From an uncultured Cyclobacteriaceae bacterium (GTDB lineage Bacteria > Bacteroidota > Bacteroidia > Cytophagales > Cyclobacteriaceae), in assembly GCA_905479015.1 (NCBI GenBank), contig CAJQKV010000017.1, forward strand, positions 1 to 64,000: 64,000 nt of DNA, read 5' to 3'. Shown piece after piece: positions 1-8,991 of this stretch (the first letter of the stretch is position 1; each line of letters begins with the position of its first letter). Under the pieces are notes generated by a model. That model had not been told where the DNA came from. It worked only from the letters and a program-made list of their open reading frames with translations, and made no database searches. A program made the position numbers and the translations under genes.

Positions 1-12
1 TCTGGGAGCCAT

Positions 13-978
13 TTATCGGTATTTATTAAAAAGGATTTGAATGGAAGTATCCATAGACTTGTAAACATCACCCGACCGAATCATTTCATCTACAGGATAA
101 CTCCCAGTAAATTTATAATTATTACAGCTGTTGATGGAAAGAATCCTACCATCACTAGACCGTACCATTACCCACATAAATTTTCCATGTAAAAAGGAGA
201 AAATAATTTTAGGATAACTTCTACCTTGGGTTTTCTCAACAATGATTTTTTGATAGGCTTCGAAGGGGACAAACGTATAAAGGTTCACCAGTGACTTATC
301 AATTTGGGCGGCTTCCTCTTCCTTAAAATAATCTTCTAGAAGGCTATATTTTGTTTTTCTTAAGGCTTTAATGTTATCTTCTACATTCCAAAACTCATCA
401 ATTGGAACACCTGCAGCAGCACTCTTGAGTAGGTGCCGCAATTGTTGACATAAAAACACATAATCGTGTTTACCTAAATTACCATTTGCAAACGTGATGA
501 TCGTGGCTATTTTTTCCCTTTTACCATCAAAAACACTTAATTTATGTTCATGGTATTCTAGTTCAACTTGTTCATAATTAAAATTTACTAGTGCATCTTT
601 CTGTTCTGGGGTAGCTTCTTTTGAAGCACCTAAAATCCATTGTTCCATACTTCCGTTGGCATATGCCGAAAGTGATTTTATTTGTTTTCCTAGTGATTCA
701 GTTTGTGTGAGAATGGCATATTTTTGAGTTTTTGATTTCAAAAGGGCTTTAATACCTTTGGGAAACATATATTTCACGTTTTTACTGGGCCAGTACTCTT
801 GAAACGTTTCTCTCAAGACTTTATTCAATGCTTTTTCAACTCCAGAGCTTTCAGGAAGTAGCTGAACCACCAATTCCTTATTATTAACAAGTACCGCCAC
901 CTCTTGATCAGGATATATGTATTGGGCTTGCGTGTGAGAAAGAAGAAGGATAAATATTATGGTGAGGGTATTTTTCAT
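13..978 (-). CDS. Secreted protein of unknown function
   Basis: I do not recognise this 321-residue protein. Residues 1-19 form a signal peptide: a short basic start, a hydrophobic run and a cleavage region ending in QAQ. No lipobox follows, so it should be exported to the periplasm or outside. The mature part is mixed and charged, without membrane segments or repeats, and I see no catalytic motif. It is the last gene of a minus-strand run and starts 17 nt after the oxidoreductase stop, so co-transcription is likely. The reading frame is intact and has an ATG start. Confidence 0.75.
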   Translation of the reverse strand: MKNTLTIIFILLLSHTQAQYIYPDQEVAVLVNNKELVVQLLPESSGVEKALNKVLRETFQEYWPSKNVKYMFPKGIKALLKSKTQKYAILTQTESLGKQIKSLSAYANGSMEQWILGASKEATPEQKDALVNFNYEQVELEYHEHKLSVFDGKREKIATIITFANGNLGKHDYVFLCQQLRHLLKSAAAGVPIDEFWNVEDNIKALRKTKYSLLEDYFKEEEAAQIDKSLVNLYTFVPFEAYQKIIVEKTQGRSYPKIIFSFLHGKFMWVMVRSSDGRILSINSCNNYKFTGSYPVDEMIRSGDVYKSMDTSIQILFNKYR

Positions 979-995
979 AGTTGGAAATTAAATAA

Positions 996-2057
996 TTAAA
1001 CTGTTATCTCCATAGGGAGGGTGCATTTTTTATTTGCACTTTCTAAAGCAATTTCTATGATTTTAATGGTATACATGGCATCTCTTGGATCTACCAATAA
1101 GGCTTCATTTTTGACCAATGCATCATATACATTTTGATAATAGATTCGGTAGTCTCCAGGAGGGGAGACTATGGTTTCTGTTACGTCTTGTTGGTTCACT
1201 AACAAACTCAGCTTACCCGAATATTTGATAGGTTCTAGACCCCAATTTGCCTTGCTTTCGGGGGTCAGACCGGCGGTAAGATCCCCTTCTTGCACATCAA
1301 GTCCAAATTTTTCAAAAGTGCCATTCATTCCATTTAATTTAAAAACAGGACCTGGAATTTTGACCAACATACTTGATCTTAAGTTGACTTTTAGTCCAGG
1401 ATAATCTAGTTTTACCTCAAAATAGTCATTGGCTTTACCTCCCCGTTGATTTCTTAAGTCAGCAGTAATAAATTCAGGAAGCCCAAAAAACACGATCGCC
1501 TGGTCAATCAAGTGAGATCCTAAATCATAAAGAATACCTGATCCTGGTACGAGATCTTCTCTCCAATTTCCATTGAATGAATTTCTGAAACGATCAAAAT
1601 TCATAGTTACCTCTACGATCTTACCAAGACGCTGGGAATGTATGATTTTTTTTACTGCTAAAAAATCTGAAACGAATCGACGGTTTTGATAAACAGAGAG
1701 GAACAATTTTTTAGACTTTGCCAGTTGAATTAAATCTAAAGCTTCTGCACTGGTGACTGTGAAAGGTTTGTCGACGACCACATTTTTTCCCGCGAGCAGG
1801 GCTTGTTTAGCCAATGGATAGTGAAATTCATTGGGTGTAACAACAATGATCAGATCGATTTTTGGATCTTCAATAATCATGTCTGAATGGTCAACTATTT
1901 CTACTTGAGGGTACCTCTCTAAGGCTTGCTTACTCCAAAAAGGGTTGGTCGTACGAATAGATTTAATATTAAAACCAGAAACGCAATTAATTATGGGCGC
2001 ATGAAAGACTTGACCTGCCATACCATAACCCAGAAGGCCCACATTGATAATTTTCAT
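996..2057 (-). CDS. Gfo/Idh/MocA family NAD(P)-dependent oxidoreductase
   Basis: This is a cytoplasmic dehydrogenase of the glucose-fructose oxidoreductase/inositol dehydrogenase family, which oxidises or reduces sugars and related polyols. The N-terminal Rossmann fold shows GLLGYG at residues 7-12. The family EKP motif appears as DKP at about 96-98, with the catalytic-site lysine 97. A DLGSHLIDQ segment in the C-terminal domain matches the conserved His region. The 353 residues are the usual family length. The substrate cannot be told from sequence. The ATG lies 19 nt after the VOC gene, so both are probably in one transcript. Confidence 0.9.
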   Translation of the reverse strand: MKIINVGLLGYGMAGQVFHAPIINCVSGFNIKSIRTTNPFWSKQALERYPQVEIVDHSDMIIEDPKIDLIIVVTPNEFHYPLAKQALLAGKNVVVDKPFTVTSAEALDLIQLAKSKKLFLSVYQNRRFVSDFLAVKKIIHSQRLGKIVEVTMNFDRFRNSFNGNWREDLVPGSGILYDLGSHLIDQAIVFFGLPEFITADLRNQRGGKANDYFEVKLDYPGLKVNLRSSMLVKIPGPVFKLNGMNGTFEKFGLDVQEGDLTAGLTPESKANWGLEPIKYSGKLSLLVNQQDVTETIVSPPGDYRIYYQNVYDALVKNEALLVDPRDAMYTIKIIEIALESANKKCTLPMEITV

Positions 2058-2076
2058 AAATGATAGATTTTAAATA

Positions 2077-2505
2077 TCATTTAGCAAAAAGGTGTGATAA
2101 ATTTTTAAATGCCTTAAACTCTAATGCATTGCCAGAGGGATCTTTGAAAAACATGGTGGCTTGCTCTCCAGACTGGCCTTCAAACCTCACATAGGGCTCA
2201 ATAAGAAAATCAATTTGATGACTTTTGAGTCTCTCAGACAATTCCTTCCAAAGGGCCATCTCCAAAACAACCCCAAAATGAGGGATAGGAACCTCATGAC
2301 CATCTACTGGATTATGATTTTCTTTTTCAGGCTCAGCGGAGGGCGCTATTTCATGTATCACCAATTGATGACCATAAAAATCAAAATCCACCCATTGCGT
2401 ATCACTGCGACCTTCAGAGCACTGTATGATATCTCGATAGAAAGTTCTGGCAGCTGCTAAATTTTTTACAGGGATGGCTAGGTGAAAAGGAGATAAATTT
2501 GACAT
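2077..2505 (-). CDS. VOC (glyoxalase/bleomycin-resistance) family protein
   Basis: This 142-residue protein has the vicinal-oxygen-chelate fold: it opens with a PFHLAIPVKNLAAARTFY stretch, and a PHFGVV segment and a DPSGNALEFKAF C-terminus complete the paired beta-alpha-beta-beta-beta modules. The likely metal ligands are His 8, His 76 or nearby, and the Glu in ALEFK. Family members include glyoxalases, dioxygenases and drug-binding proteins, so the reaction stays open. It is followed after 19 nt by the oxidoreductase gene. The 128 nt upstream is AT-rich and separates it from the sulfotransferase gene. Confidence 0.88.
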   Translation of the reverse strand: MSNLSPFHLAIPVKNLAAARTFYRDIIQCSEGRSDTQWVDFDFYGHQLVIHEIAPSAEPEKENHNPVDGHEVPIPHFGVVLEMALWKELSERLKSHQIDFLIEPYVRFEGQSGEQATMFFKDPSGNALEFKAFKNLSHLFAK

Positions 2506-2633
2506 AAGTAGATGTTGTAATTTTTGTTTAATAAGTTAGAAAATTAAGAATAAATATATAATCTATATTTTACAAATATGATTTAAACTTCATTTAAGTG
2601 TCAAATTTTGGAAAACGACTAATATTGGTAATG

Positions 2634-3356
2634 TTAAAGTATGTATCCAAATTGAGCGGCAGTTTGACGGACCATGGGCACAATTTCATCTAAATTTTCT
2701 TTTGTGAGGTTTTCTTTCCAGCGATTTATTTTGTTATGATGGTCTTGAGTAGAATAAGGTCTAGAGGTCAGAGCTTCGATGAAATCTTCATTATTGTTGT
2801 TTTGGACCCTTCGATTCCATGATTTTAATTCTAGATCATGCGATTCTGGATCAATTTCCAATTGCTCGCAGATGTCCTTAGAAAATTTTGATGAATCCCT
2901 TACCAAATCTTCAAATTTGGTAACCACTGCAATTTTTTTGACGGATGCATACCCGATTGAATTGATATAGTTCCAGTGGTGCGCACATTTTTTTAATAAG
3001 CTTTCTTGCATCCAATCTTTGTAGTCAGGAGGTTGAGGATGATGACCCCATGTTTTTGAAATCCCTACTCTCAGAGAGCAAATGGCATCTAAGGGCTGTC
3101 GGACCTGCCAATAAATTTTAATATTGGGAATTCGCTCCAATAATACGTCCAAGGGAAAAGATAATCCAGGCGTATTTTGATATTTTCTGTTTTCTCTAGG
3201 TATTTTAGAAGCAATGGGCTTGGAAAAGTCTTTGTTCAGATAGAGGTCAAAATCGATTTCGCTGTAATAGGTATGCGTACTGAGATGGTTAAAAAGTTCA
3301 CCGAAAATAGAAGTACCAGATCTTCCGCACCCCAAGATTAATACATGGTCATACAT
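2634..3356 (-). CDS. Sulfotransferase family protein
   Basis: This is a PAPS-dependent sulfotransferase-like protein of about 240 residues. The N-terminal P-loop-like 5'-phosphosulfate motif GCGRSGTS lies at residues 9-16, and the 3'-phosphate region with RQPLDAICSLR follows in the middle. I chose the ATG at 3356 rather than an in-frame upstream start at 3380, because 3356 lies one base after the cutC stop (3358-3360) and puts the P-loop at the normal distance from the N-terminus. The tight spacing indicates an operon with cutC. The acceptor (glycan, lipid or protein) is unknown. Confidence 0.85.
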   Translation of the reverse strand: MYDHVLILGCGRSGTSIFGELFNHLSTHTYYSEIDFDLYLNKDFSKPIASKIPRENRKYQNTPGLSFPLDVLLERIPNIKIYWQVRQPLDAICSLRVGISKTWGHHPQPPDYKDWMQESLLKKCAHHWNYINSIGYASVKKIAVVTKFEDLVRDSSKFSKDICEQLEIDPESHDLELKSWNRRVQNNNNEDFIEALTSRPYSTQDHHNKINRWKENLTKENLDEIVPMVRQTAAQFGYIL

Positions 3357-3357
3357 T

Positions 3358-3990
3358 TTATGCTTTAAGATCACCCACAATCAGTTTTCCATGATACTCG
3401 GTCACCCTCAATAATTCTATCATAGCAGTCAAGTTGAGATCGTTTATTTTGCCGGCTGCAATGGTTTTTATATGTTGACAGTGGGCATCCATATCCCGAA
3501 TAACAGATGCACCCTGTTCAGCAGTGGGTGCACCGCCAGAGGTGAGAATGTGGGTAATGCCCTTGATGGCGGCCAAAGTTTGGGTAGCAACAACAGGATT
3601 CGGAGTAAGGTCAATGGCTTTATGGAATACAAAGTTCAAGCCCTCTGCTGCTTTTGCAATTTTCTCAACGGTGGGAATATCAATCGTAAAATCCACCAAT
3701 AAGGCACCAAAAACGATTCCTTTAATGCCCAGTTTTTTGTAGGCATGTATGGTCTCAATCATGGTCTCAATTTCATGAGGCAAGTATTGAAAATTAATGG
3801 CTCGAGACCTGATCATCACGTGGACTGGAATTTTAAGAGCAGCCAGCGTTTTTTTTGTCAATTCAAGCGTCGGAGTCAATCCATCTAAGGACAAGTGACT
3901 GCATAATTCGATTCTATTTGCACCTTTTGATTCTGCAGATAAGGCATCTGAAAGGGTATCTACACAAACTTCGATCAAATGATTTTTCAT
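3358..3990 (-). CDS. cutC: CutC family protein
   Basis: This TIM-barrel protein of the CutC family was once linked to copper homeostasis. It opens with LIEVCVDTLSDALSAESKGANRIELC and carries the conserved IRSRAINFQY, GIVFGAL, FHKAID and LTSGGAPT segments along its 210 residues, which is slightly short against the usual 240-250. A copper role is doubted for many members, so the name is better than the function. It is the first gene of the minus-strand run, divergent from the serine dehydratase gene across 150 nt. Confidence 0.93.
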   Translation of the reverse strand: MKNHLIEVCVDTLSDALSAESKGANRIELCSHLSLDGLTPTLELTKKTLAALKIPVHVMIRSRAINFQYLPHEIETMIETIHAYKKLGIKGIVFGALLVDFTIDIPTVEKIAKAAEGLNFVFHKAIDLTPNPVVATQTLAAIKGITHILTSGGAPTAEQGASVIRDMDAHCQHIKTIAAGKINDLNLTAMIELLRVTEYHGKLIVGDLKA

Positions 3991-4140
3991 GATTTAAATA
4001 TGGAACTAAATAAATTGATATCATCTGATTTAACGGTTTTTATATTTCATCGAAATCCTTAAAAATGATGGTCGGCCTTATCAGATAGTATGATTAATAT
4101 TTTATTTTATTAAATTTAGTGATCATTAAAACAAAGAATA

Positions 4141-5691
4141 TTGGCTATCTCTAGTATTTTCAATGACGTTTTGGGTCCAGTGATGCGAGGACCCTCCAGT
4201 TCGCACAGTGCTGCTGCTTGCCGTATAGGCTTATTATTAAGGCAACTCATGCATGAGCAGATCACTGCTATTGTGGTAGACTATGACCCCAACGGATCTT
4301 TGGTAACTACGCATGAGAGTCAAGGGACCGATATGGGTCTGTATGGCGGCCTACTTGGTTGGGAGGCAGATGATGAGCAAATGCCACATTACCGTTCGGC
4401 TCTTGAAAAAGCAGGCATCGAGACCATCGTAAACTATTTAGATTACCAGGCGCCGCATCCCAACTATTATCGCATATCTATCTCAAATCAATGGATTACT
4501 CATACCCTGTCGGCAATAAGTACGGGAGGCGGCATGATGGAAGTACTCAACATAGATGGGGCGGAGGTTTCTATTTTTGGGGACAAATATGTGGTGTTGA
4601 TTTATGGGGAGAACCTTGAATTGCTTCGATCTATGCTGCCTGATTGGGCGCAAGCTAACCTTAGACTGACGGCAAGTTTCATTGAAATCAGTACACTTAT
4701 TGAATTTAAAAAAGAGGAAATAGCCGAACTTGAATCTTTATCCGGGGTCTCAAATGTATGCCTGTTGAAACCGGTGGTCCCCGTTTTGGAAGGAAATACG
4801 TCCGATCTCCCTTTTAGATATTGTAGCCAAATGATTGAGTTAGGGAATTCAGAAAAACTTGAATTATGGGAACTGGGTCTTTTATATGAATCCAAAAGAG
4901 GTAATATTTCTCAAAAAAAGGCTTGGTCAAAGATGGAAAATATCGCCAAAATAATGAAAGAGGGGATAAAAAAAGGAATGGAGGGAACCCATTATGATGA
5001 CAGGATATTACCGGTCCAGTCTACGAAATACAAGTTAAAAGATGAGAGTGGGCAATTGCTCAATGGAGGAATGCTCAATAAAATGATCATGTATACCACG
5101 GCTATGATGGAGGTGAAAAGTGCTATGGAGGTTTTTGTCGCTGCACCCACAGCGGGATCTTGTGGTGTGTTGCCTGGCACCCTCTTTGGGGCTGCTGAAG
5201 CGCTTGATTCAGATCCAGACACCATTATTAAAGCTTTATTTTCGGCAGGCATCATCGGTGTTTTTATCGCCGAACATGCTACTTTCTCAGCAGAAGTAGC
5301 CGGATGTCAGGCTGAGACAGGCGCAGGCGGATCTATGGCGGCGGCTGCTTTGGTCACTTTGATAGGCGGCAGTTTAAAACAAGGAGTGACTGCTGCTTCG
5401 TTCGCGCTTCAAAATTCACTAGGCATCATTTGTGATCCGATAGGCAATCGAGTTGAAGCTCCTTGCTTGGGCAAAAATGTGATGGCGGCATCCAATGCAT
5501 TGTCCTGCGCCAACATGGCTTTATCTGATTATGAAGCCTTGATCCCTTTCGATGAAGTAGTCATGACAATGAAGGAGGTAGGAGATGCGATGACGCATGA
5601 GCTTAAATGTACCGGTTTAGGGGGATTGGCAGCCACTCCCACAGCTAAGGCCATTGAAAAAAAACTCAGAGAAAAGGCCAAGTTTTGCTGA
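4141..5691 (+). CDS. sdaA: L-serine ammonia-lyase, iron-sulfur type, fused beta-alpha chain
   Basis: This enzyme deaminates L-serine to pyruvate and ammonia using a [4Fe-4S] cluster. The N-terminal SDH beta part has GPVMRGPSSSHSAA at residues 12-25 and the STGGG motif near 127-131. The alpha part spans about 235-516 and carries AAPTAGSCGVLPG (Cys 341), AGCQAETGAGGS (Cys 389), ICDPIG (Cys 431) and APCLGKN (Cys 442). The 389/431/442 spacing equals that of the known cluster ligands of the Legionella enzyme. The start is TTG at 4141, with no better ATG; a TAnnTTTG-like box with one mismatch (TAAATTTA, 4111-4118) lies just upstream. Confidence 0.95.
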   Translation: MAISSIFNDVLGPVMRGPSSSHSAAACRIGLLLRQLMHEQITAIVVDYDPNGSLVTTHESQGTDMGLYGGLLGWEADDEQMPHYRSALEKAGIETIVNYLDYQAPHPNYYRISISNQWITHTLSAISTGGGMMEVLNIDGAEVSIFGDKYVVLIYGENLELLRSMLPDWAQANLRLTASFIEISTLIEFKKEEIAELESLSGVSNVCLLKPVVPVLEGNTSDLPFRYCSQMIELGNSEKLELWELGLLYESKRGNISQKKAWSKMENIAKIMKEGIKKGMEGTHYDDRILPVQSTKYKLKDESGQLLNGGMLNKMIMYTTAMMEVKSAMEVFVAAPTAGSCGVLPGTLFGAAEALDSDPDTIIKALFSAGIIGVFIAEHATFSAEVAGCQAETGAGGSMAAAALVTLIGGSLKQGVTAASFALQNSLGIICDPIGNRVEAPCLGKNVMAASNALSCANMALSDYEALIPFDEVVMTMKEVGDAMTHELKCTGLGGLAATPTAKAIEKKLREKAKFC

Positions 5692-5826
5692 TGTTTTGGC
5701 CTAGAAGCCTTATTAAATTTACTTCAATAACAGGATGAATACTACCTCTTTTGGGGATCCTTCAAAAGGTTAAATTCATTTTTAAATATTTGCACTAATA
5801 GATGAATATCTGGGCACATTTGGATC

Positions 5827-5834
5827 TACATTTG
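5827..5834 (+). promoter_or_regulatory. Bacteroidota-type -7 box for the ABC-F gene
   Basis: TACATTTG matches the -7 consensus TAnnTTTG. Transcription would begin near 5840, so the GTG at 5891 has a leader of about 50 nt, while a TTG start at 5846 would be almost leaderless. No clear -33 TTTG sits at the usual distance. Confidence 0.45.
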
Positions 5835-5890
5835 CGTTTGGGCAGTTGATTAATACTGCCAGATCAAGTGAATTTAATCTTATCTATCTA

Positions 5891-7774
5891 GTGAATTATT
5901 TATCTGTTGAGCGTCTCACCAAGAGCTTTGATGAAAAGCAATTATTTGAAGAAATTACTTTTGGACTTGAACAAGGTCAAAAAGCGGCCTTGGTCGGGGT
6001 CAATGGATGTGGAAAATCTACGCTGCTTAAAGTGATCGCAGGCTTACTGTATCCCAATTCAGGTGAGGTCACCTTTAGGAAAGGAATTAGCCTTTCAATT
6101 TTGACCCAAAATCCTGAGTTTGCAGATGACGATACGGTGATGCAAGCTGTTTTTTCCAAAGACCGAGAAGAGCTCAAAGCCATTCGAAATTATGAATCTG
6201 CGCTTTTGAAAATGGAGAAAAATCCTGAAGCGGGGGTTGATTTATCTCCTTTTATCGAGCAAATGGATGCCTTGAATGCATGGGATTATGAACATCAGGT
6301 CAAGGAAATCTTGGGAAAACTAGGGATTCATACCTTGGATCAAAAAATGGGAGAATTGTCTGGTGGGCAGAAAAAACGGGTAGCTTTGGCTCAATGTCTC
6401 GTCGTGAAGCCCCATGTGCTCATTTTGGATGAGCCAACCAATCATTTAGACTTAGAGATTATCGAATGGTTAGAGGAGTATTTAGCGACCCAAAACCTCA
6501 CTTTATTGATGGTGACGCATGATCGCTATTTTCTTGACCGCGTAACCAATGAAATCTTAGAGATTGACGCCGGTCAGATATTTAAATATCACGGAAATTA
6601 CAGTGATTTTTTACAACAAAAATCAGATCGTGAAGAGCAGCAAGCGGTCACGGTTGGTAAAGCAAAAAATTTACTTAAAAAAGAACTAGAATGGATGCGT
6701 CGACAACCTAAGGCGCGGGGAACGAAGGCGAAATACCGTATAGATGCTTTTTATGACGTCAAGGAAAAGGCCAGTCAGACGGTAACTAAGAGTGAAATGG
6801 AGGTCAATCTCAAATCCGATCGCCAAGGGAAGAAGATCATGGAGATTAAACATATTTCTAAGATTTTTGATGATAAAAAAGTCATTGATGATTTCAGTTA
6901 TGTATTTCAGCGCAAAGAGCGTATCGGCATCGTGGGGGCTAATGGTGCAGGAAAATCAACATTTCTCAACATTTTGACTCAAAATCTAACTCCCGATTTA
7001 GGCGAACTGGACATAGGTCAAACAACAAAGTTTGGATATTATACCCAAGATGAAGCTGTTTTCGATCCCCAAATGAAGGTCATTGAAGTAGTGAAAGAGG
7101 TAGCCGAGTTTATTCAATTGGCGGACGGATCTGAAGTTTCAGCCTCTAATCTCTTAACCCAGTTCCTCTTCCTACCCAGTGTGCAATACAATCTTGTTGG
7201 CAAATTGAGTGGAGGTGAAAAAAGAAGGCTTCAATTGCTACGGGTGCTGATGGCCAACCCCAATTTTTTAGTATTAGATGAACCTACCAATGATTTGGAC
7301 ATCATGACTCTAAATGTATTGGAGGATTACCTAGATAAATTTGATGGATGTTTGATGATTGTTTCCCATGATCGCTATTTTATGGACAAGCTGGTTGATC
7401 ATTTATTTGTGTTTGAAGGGCAAGGCATCATTCGAGATTTCCCAGGAAATTATACCGATTATCGTGCAACCGAAGGCGGATTAAAGTCAGTCAAGGAAGT
7501 CGTCCAAAAACCATCGAACACAGAGACCAATGGGTCTAAGAAAGTGGTAGATGGCCCGCGTAAAATGACTTTTAATGAGAAAAGGGAGCTTGAGCAGATT
7601 GAAAAGGAGCTGAGTCAGCTGGAAATTCAAAAGAAGGCCATTGAAGATGCTTTGGACAAGGAAACTGATTATGAGAAATTGATGGCTTTGGGTATTGAAT
7701 TGGATCAAATAAAGACCCTTGCCGAGGCTAAAGAACTGCGTTGGCTTGAGTTGAGTGAGCTTGATACATTTTAA
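5891..7774 (+). CDS. ABC-F family ATPase (Uup/EttA-like ribosome-associated factor)
   Basis: This is a soluble protein with two ABC ATPase cassettes and no membrane domain. Cassette 1 has Walker A GVNGCGKST, signature LSGGQKKR and Walker B LILDEPTNHLD. Cassette 2 has GANGAGKST, LSGGEKRR and LVLDEPTNDLD. The linker between them contains an arm-like charged helix, and the last 80 or so residues form a predicted coiled coil as in Uup. Such proteins act on the ribosome or in DNA metabolism. I prefer the GTG at 5891 (protein starts MNYLSVERLTKSF) over a TTG at 5846, because homologues begin there. It ends convergently, sharing 4 nt with the next gene. Confidence 0.93.
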   Translation: MNYLSVERLTKSFDEKQLFEEITFGLEQGQKAALVGVNGCGKSTLLKVIAGLLYPNSGEVTFRKGISLSILTQNPEFADDDTVMQAVFSKDREELKAIRNYESALLKMEKNPEAGVDLSPFIEQMDALNAWDYEHQVKEILGKLGIHTLDQKMGELSGGQKKRVALAQCLVVKPHVLILDEPTNHLDLEIIEWLEEYLATQNLTLLMVTHDRYFLDRVTNEILEIDAGQIFKYHGNYSDFLQQKSDREEQQAVTVGKAKNLLKKELEWMRRQPKARGTKAKYRIDAFYDVKEKASQTVTKSEMEVNLKSDRQGKKIMEIKHISKIFDDKKVIDDFSYVFQRKERIGIVGANGAGKSTFLNILTQNLTPDLGELDIGQTTKFGYYTQDEAVFDPQMKVIEVVKEVAEFIQLADGSEVSASNLLTQFLFLPSVQYNLVGKLSGGEKRRLQLLRVLMANPNFLVLDEPTNDLDIMTLNVLEDYLDKFDGCLMIVSHDRYFMDKLVDHLFVFEGQGIIRDFPGNYTDYRATEGGLKSVKEVVQKPSNTETNGSKKVVDGPRKMTFNEKRELEQIEKELSQLEIQKKAIEDALDKETDYEKLMALGIELDQIKTLAEAKELRWLELSELDTF

Positions 7775-8061
7775 TGATTTTTATCCTGGAGATAGTATCT
7801 CTCCATTACAAAGGTCCCAAAAGGGAGAAATGAAGCAATAAAGGCGAAGCAAAAATCCATAAAATGCCAGTTAAATTTAAAAGTAATCCAGCACAAGGTG
7901 ATGATATAAAGTAGGAACAGGAGTCCATGGATCATCCCAACCACCTGATTGGGCCAAAAAATCAATAATTGGTATTTTAAGGGCATCGTGATCGCGAAAG
8001 AAAGCAAAGAGATCCCCTCTGCTCGTGCAATCCATCGAAAAAAAGTCAGCCATTGAATCAT
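7771..8061 (-). CDS. DUF3817 family small membrane protein
   Basis: This is a 96-residue integral membrane protein with about three hydrophobic segments: residues 12-30, 38-60 and 68-85. The RIARAEGISLLSF start, GMIHGLLF middle and FGTFVMERYY end are typical of DUF3817 proteins, whose function is not known. Its stop codon interlocks with that of the ABC-F gene (TTAA at 7771-7774). It lies 24 nt downstream of the M48 peptidase gene on the same strand and may be read through from it. Confidence 0.85.
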   Translation of the reverse strand: MIQWLTFFRWIARAEGISLLSFAITMPLKYQLLIFWPNQVVGMIHGLLFLLYIITLCWITFKFNWHFMDFCFAFIASFLPFGTFVMERYYLQDKNH

Positions 8062-8085
8062 TTTGAGTGATATGAGAAGTAGAAA

Positions 8086-8886
8086 TTATTTTTTATCATA
8101 ATATTCTAAGGCCTCGGGAAGATGTTTTTTGAGGTCCTCAATACGACGTTCGTTGGAGGGATGCGTAGAAATCCATTCGGGTGCATCAGCTCCATCGGAC
8201 ATTTCGGACATTCTTTCCCAAAACCCAGGGGCAGCCTCTGGATTATAGCCAGCGATGGCCATGAAAACTAATCCCATTCTATCTGCTTCACTTTCATGTT
8301 TTCGAGAAAACTTTAGGATACCCATTTGGGTACCCGCACCTACAGATTGCAGTAAGATGTCACGGGTTAAGGCTGACTTGTTTTGGGTTGCAAGGGAGAG
8401 TGAAGCCAACAGCCCATTGGTAATCAAACCCTGGCTCATTCGCTCCCTACCGTGATTGGCAATGGCATGGGCAATTTCATGACCCATCACCACAGCAACG
8501 CCTTTTTCTCCCTGGCATACCGGTAGGATTCCTGTATAAAAAGCGACCTTACCGCCTGGCATGCACCAAGCGTTGACTGTTTTGTCTTCGATCAAATTAA
8601 ATTCCCATTCAAAATCATTGAGGACCTCACTTTGTCCTTCCTTCTCAAGATAGGTTTCTACTGCTTTTTGTATTTTTACGCCTACTTTTTTAATCAAAGT
8701 CGCCTGCGTATTGTTTTCAGAGATCTCATTGGCCTTTAGGACTTCTTCGTATTGCTGAAAACTCATGGGGATCAATTCTGAGTTTTTGATCATGCTTAAT
8801 TGAGACCTGCCAGTGATGGGTACCGTAGCGCAGCCTAATAGCAATAGTAAAATGCTGATTAGCGGCCAAGATCTAAGTTTTGTCAT
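8086..8886 (-). CDS. M48 family metalloprotease lipoprotein
   Basis: This is a membrane-anchored zinc protease. The N-terminal signal ends in a lipobox with Cys 19 (LLLLGC). The zinc motif HEIAH sits at 136-140, and the third ligand Glu lies in the SRKHESEADRMG helix further on. The C-terminal STHPSNERRIEDLKKHLPEA is typical of the BepA/YfgC-Oma1-like M48 group that handles outer-membrane protein quality. The 266 residues are a normal length for the version without TPR repeats. A terminator separates it from the upstream lipoprotein gene. Confidence 0.93.
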   Translation of the reverse strand: MTKLRSWPLISILLLLLGCATVPITGRSQLSMIKNSELIPMSFQQYEEVLKANEISENNTQATLIKKVGVKIQKAVETYLEKEGQSEVLNDFEWEFNLIEDKTVNAWCMPGGKVAFYTGILPVCQGEKGVAVVMGHEIAHAIANHGRERMSQGLITNGLLASLSLATQNKSALTRDILLQSVGAGTQMGILKFSRKHESEADRMGLVFMAIAGYNPEAAPGFWERMSEMSDGADAPEWISTHPSNERRIEDLKKHLPEALEYYDKK

Positions 8887-8930
8887 TTCTTTTTTACACT
8901 AAAATTAATGGATTCTTCTCCTATTTATAT

Positions 8931-8965
8931 AAAAAAAGCCTCACAATATAATCGTAAGGCTTTTT
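8931..8965 (-). terminator. Rho-independent terminator after the 306-residue lipoprotein gene
   Basis: A stem AAAAAGCCT/AGGCTTTTT, extended by an AC/GT pair across one mismatch, surrounds a loop of roughly ten nt. On the minus strand it is followed by a U-rich tail and lies 27 nt after the stop at 8992. Confidence 0.75.
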
Positions 8966-8991
8966 ATTATTAAATTATTTGGAAGCAATTT

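Noticed and set aside
3357-3380. Upstream start of the sulfotransferase inside cutC
   Set aside because: The ATG at 3356 lies one base after the cutC stop and gives the usual distance to the P-loop.
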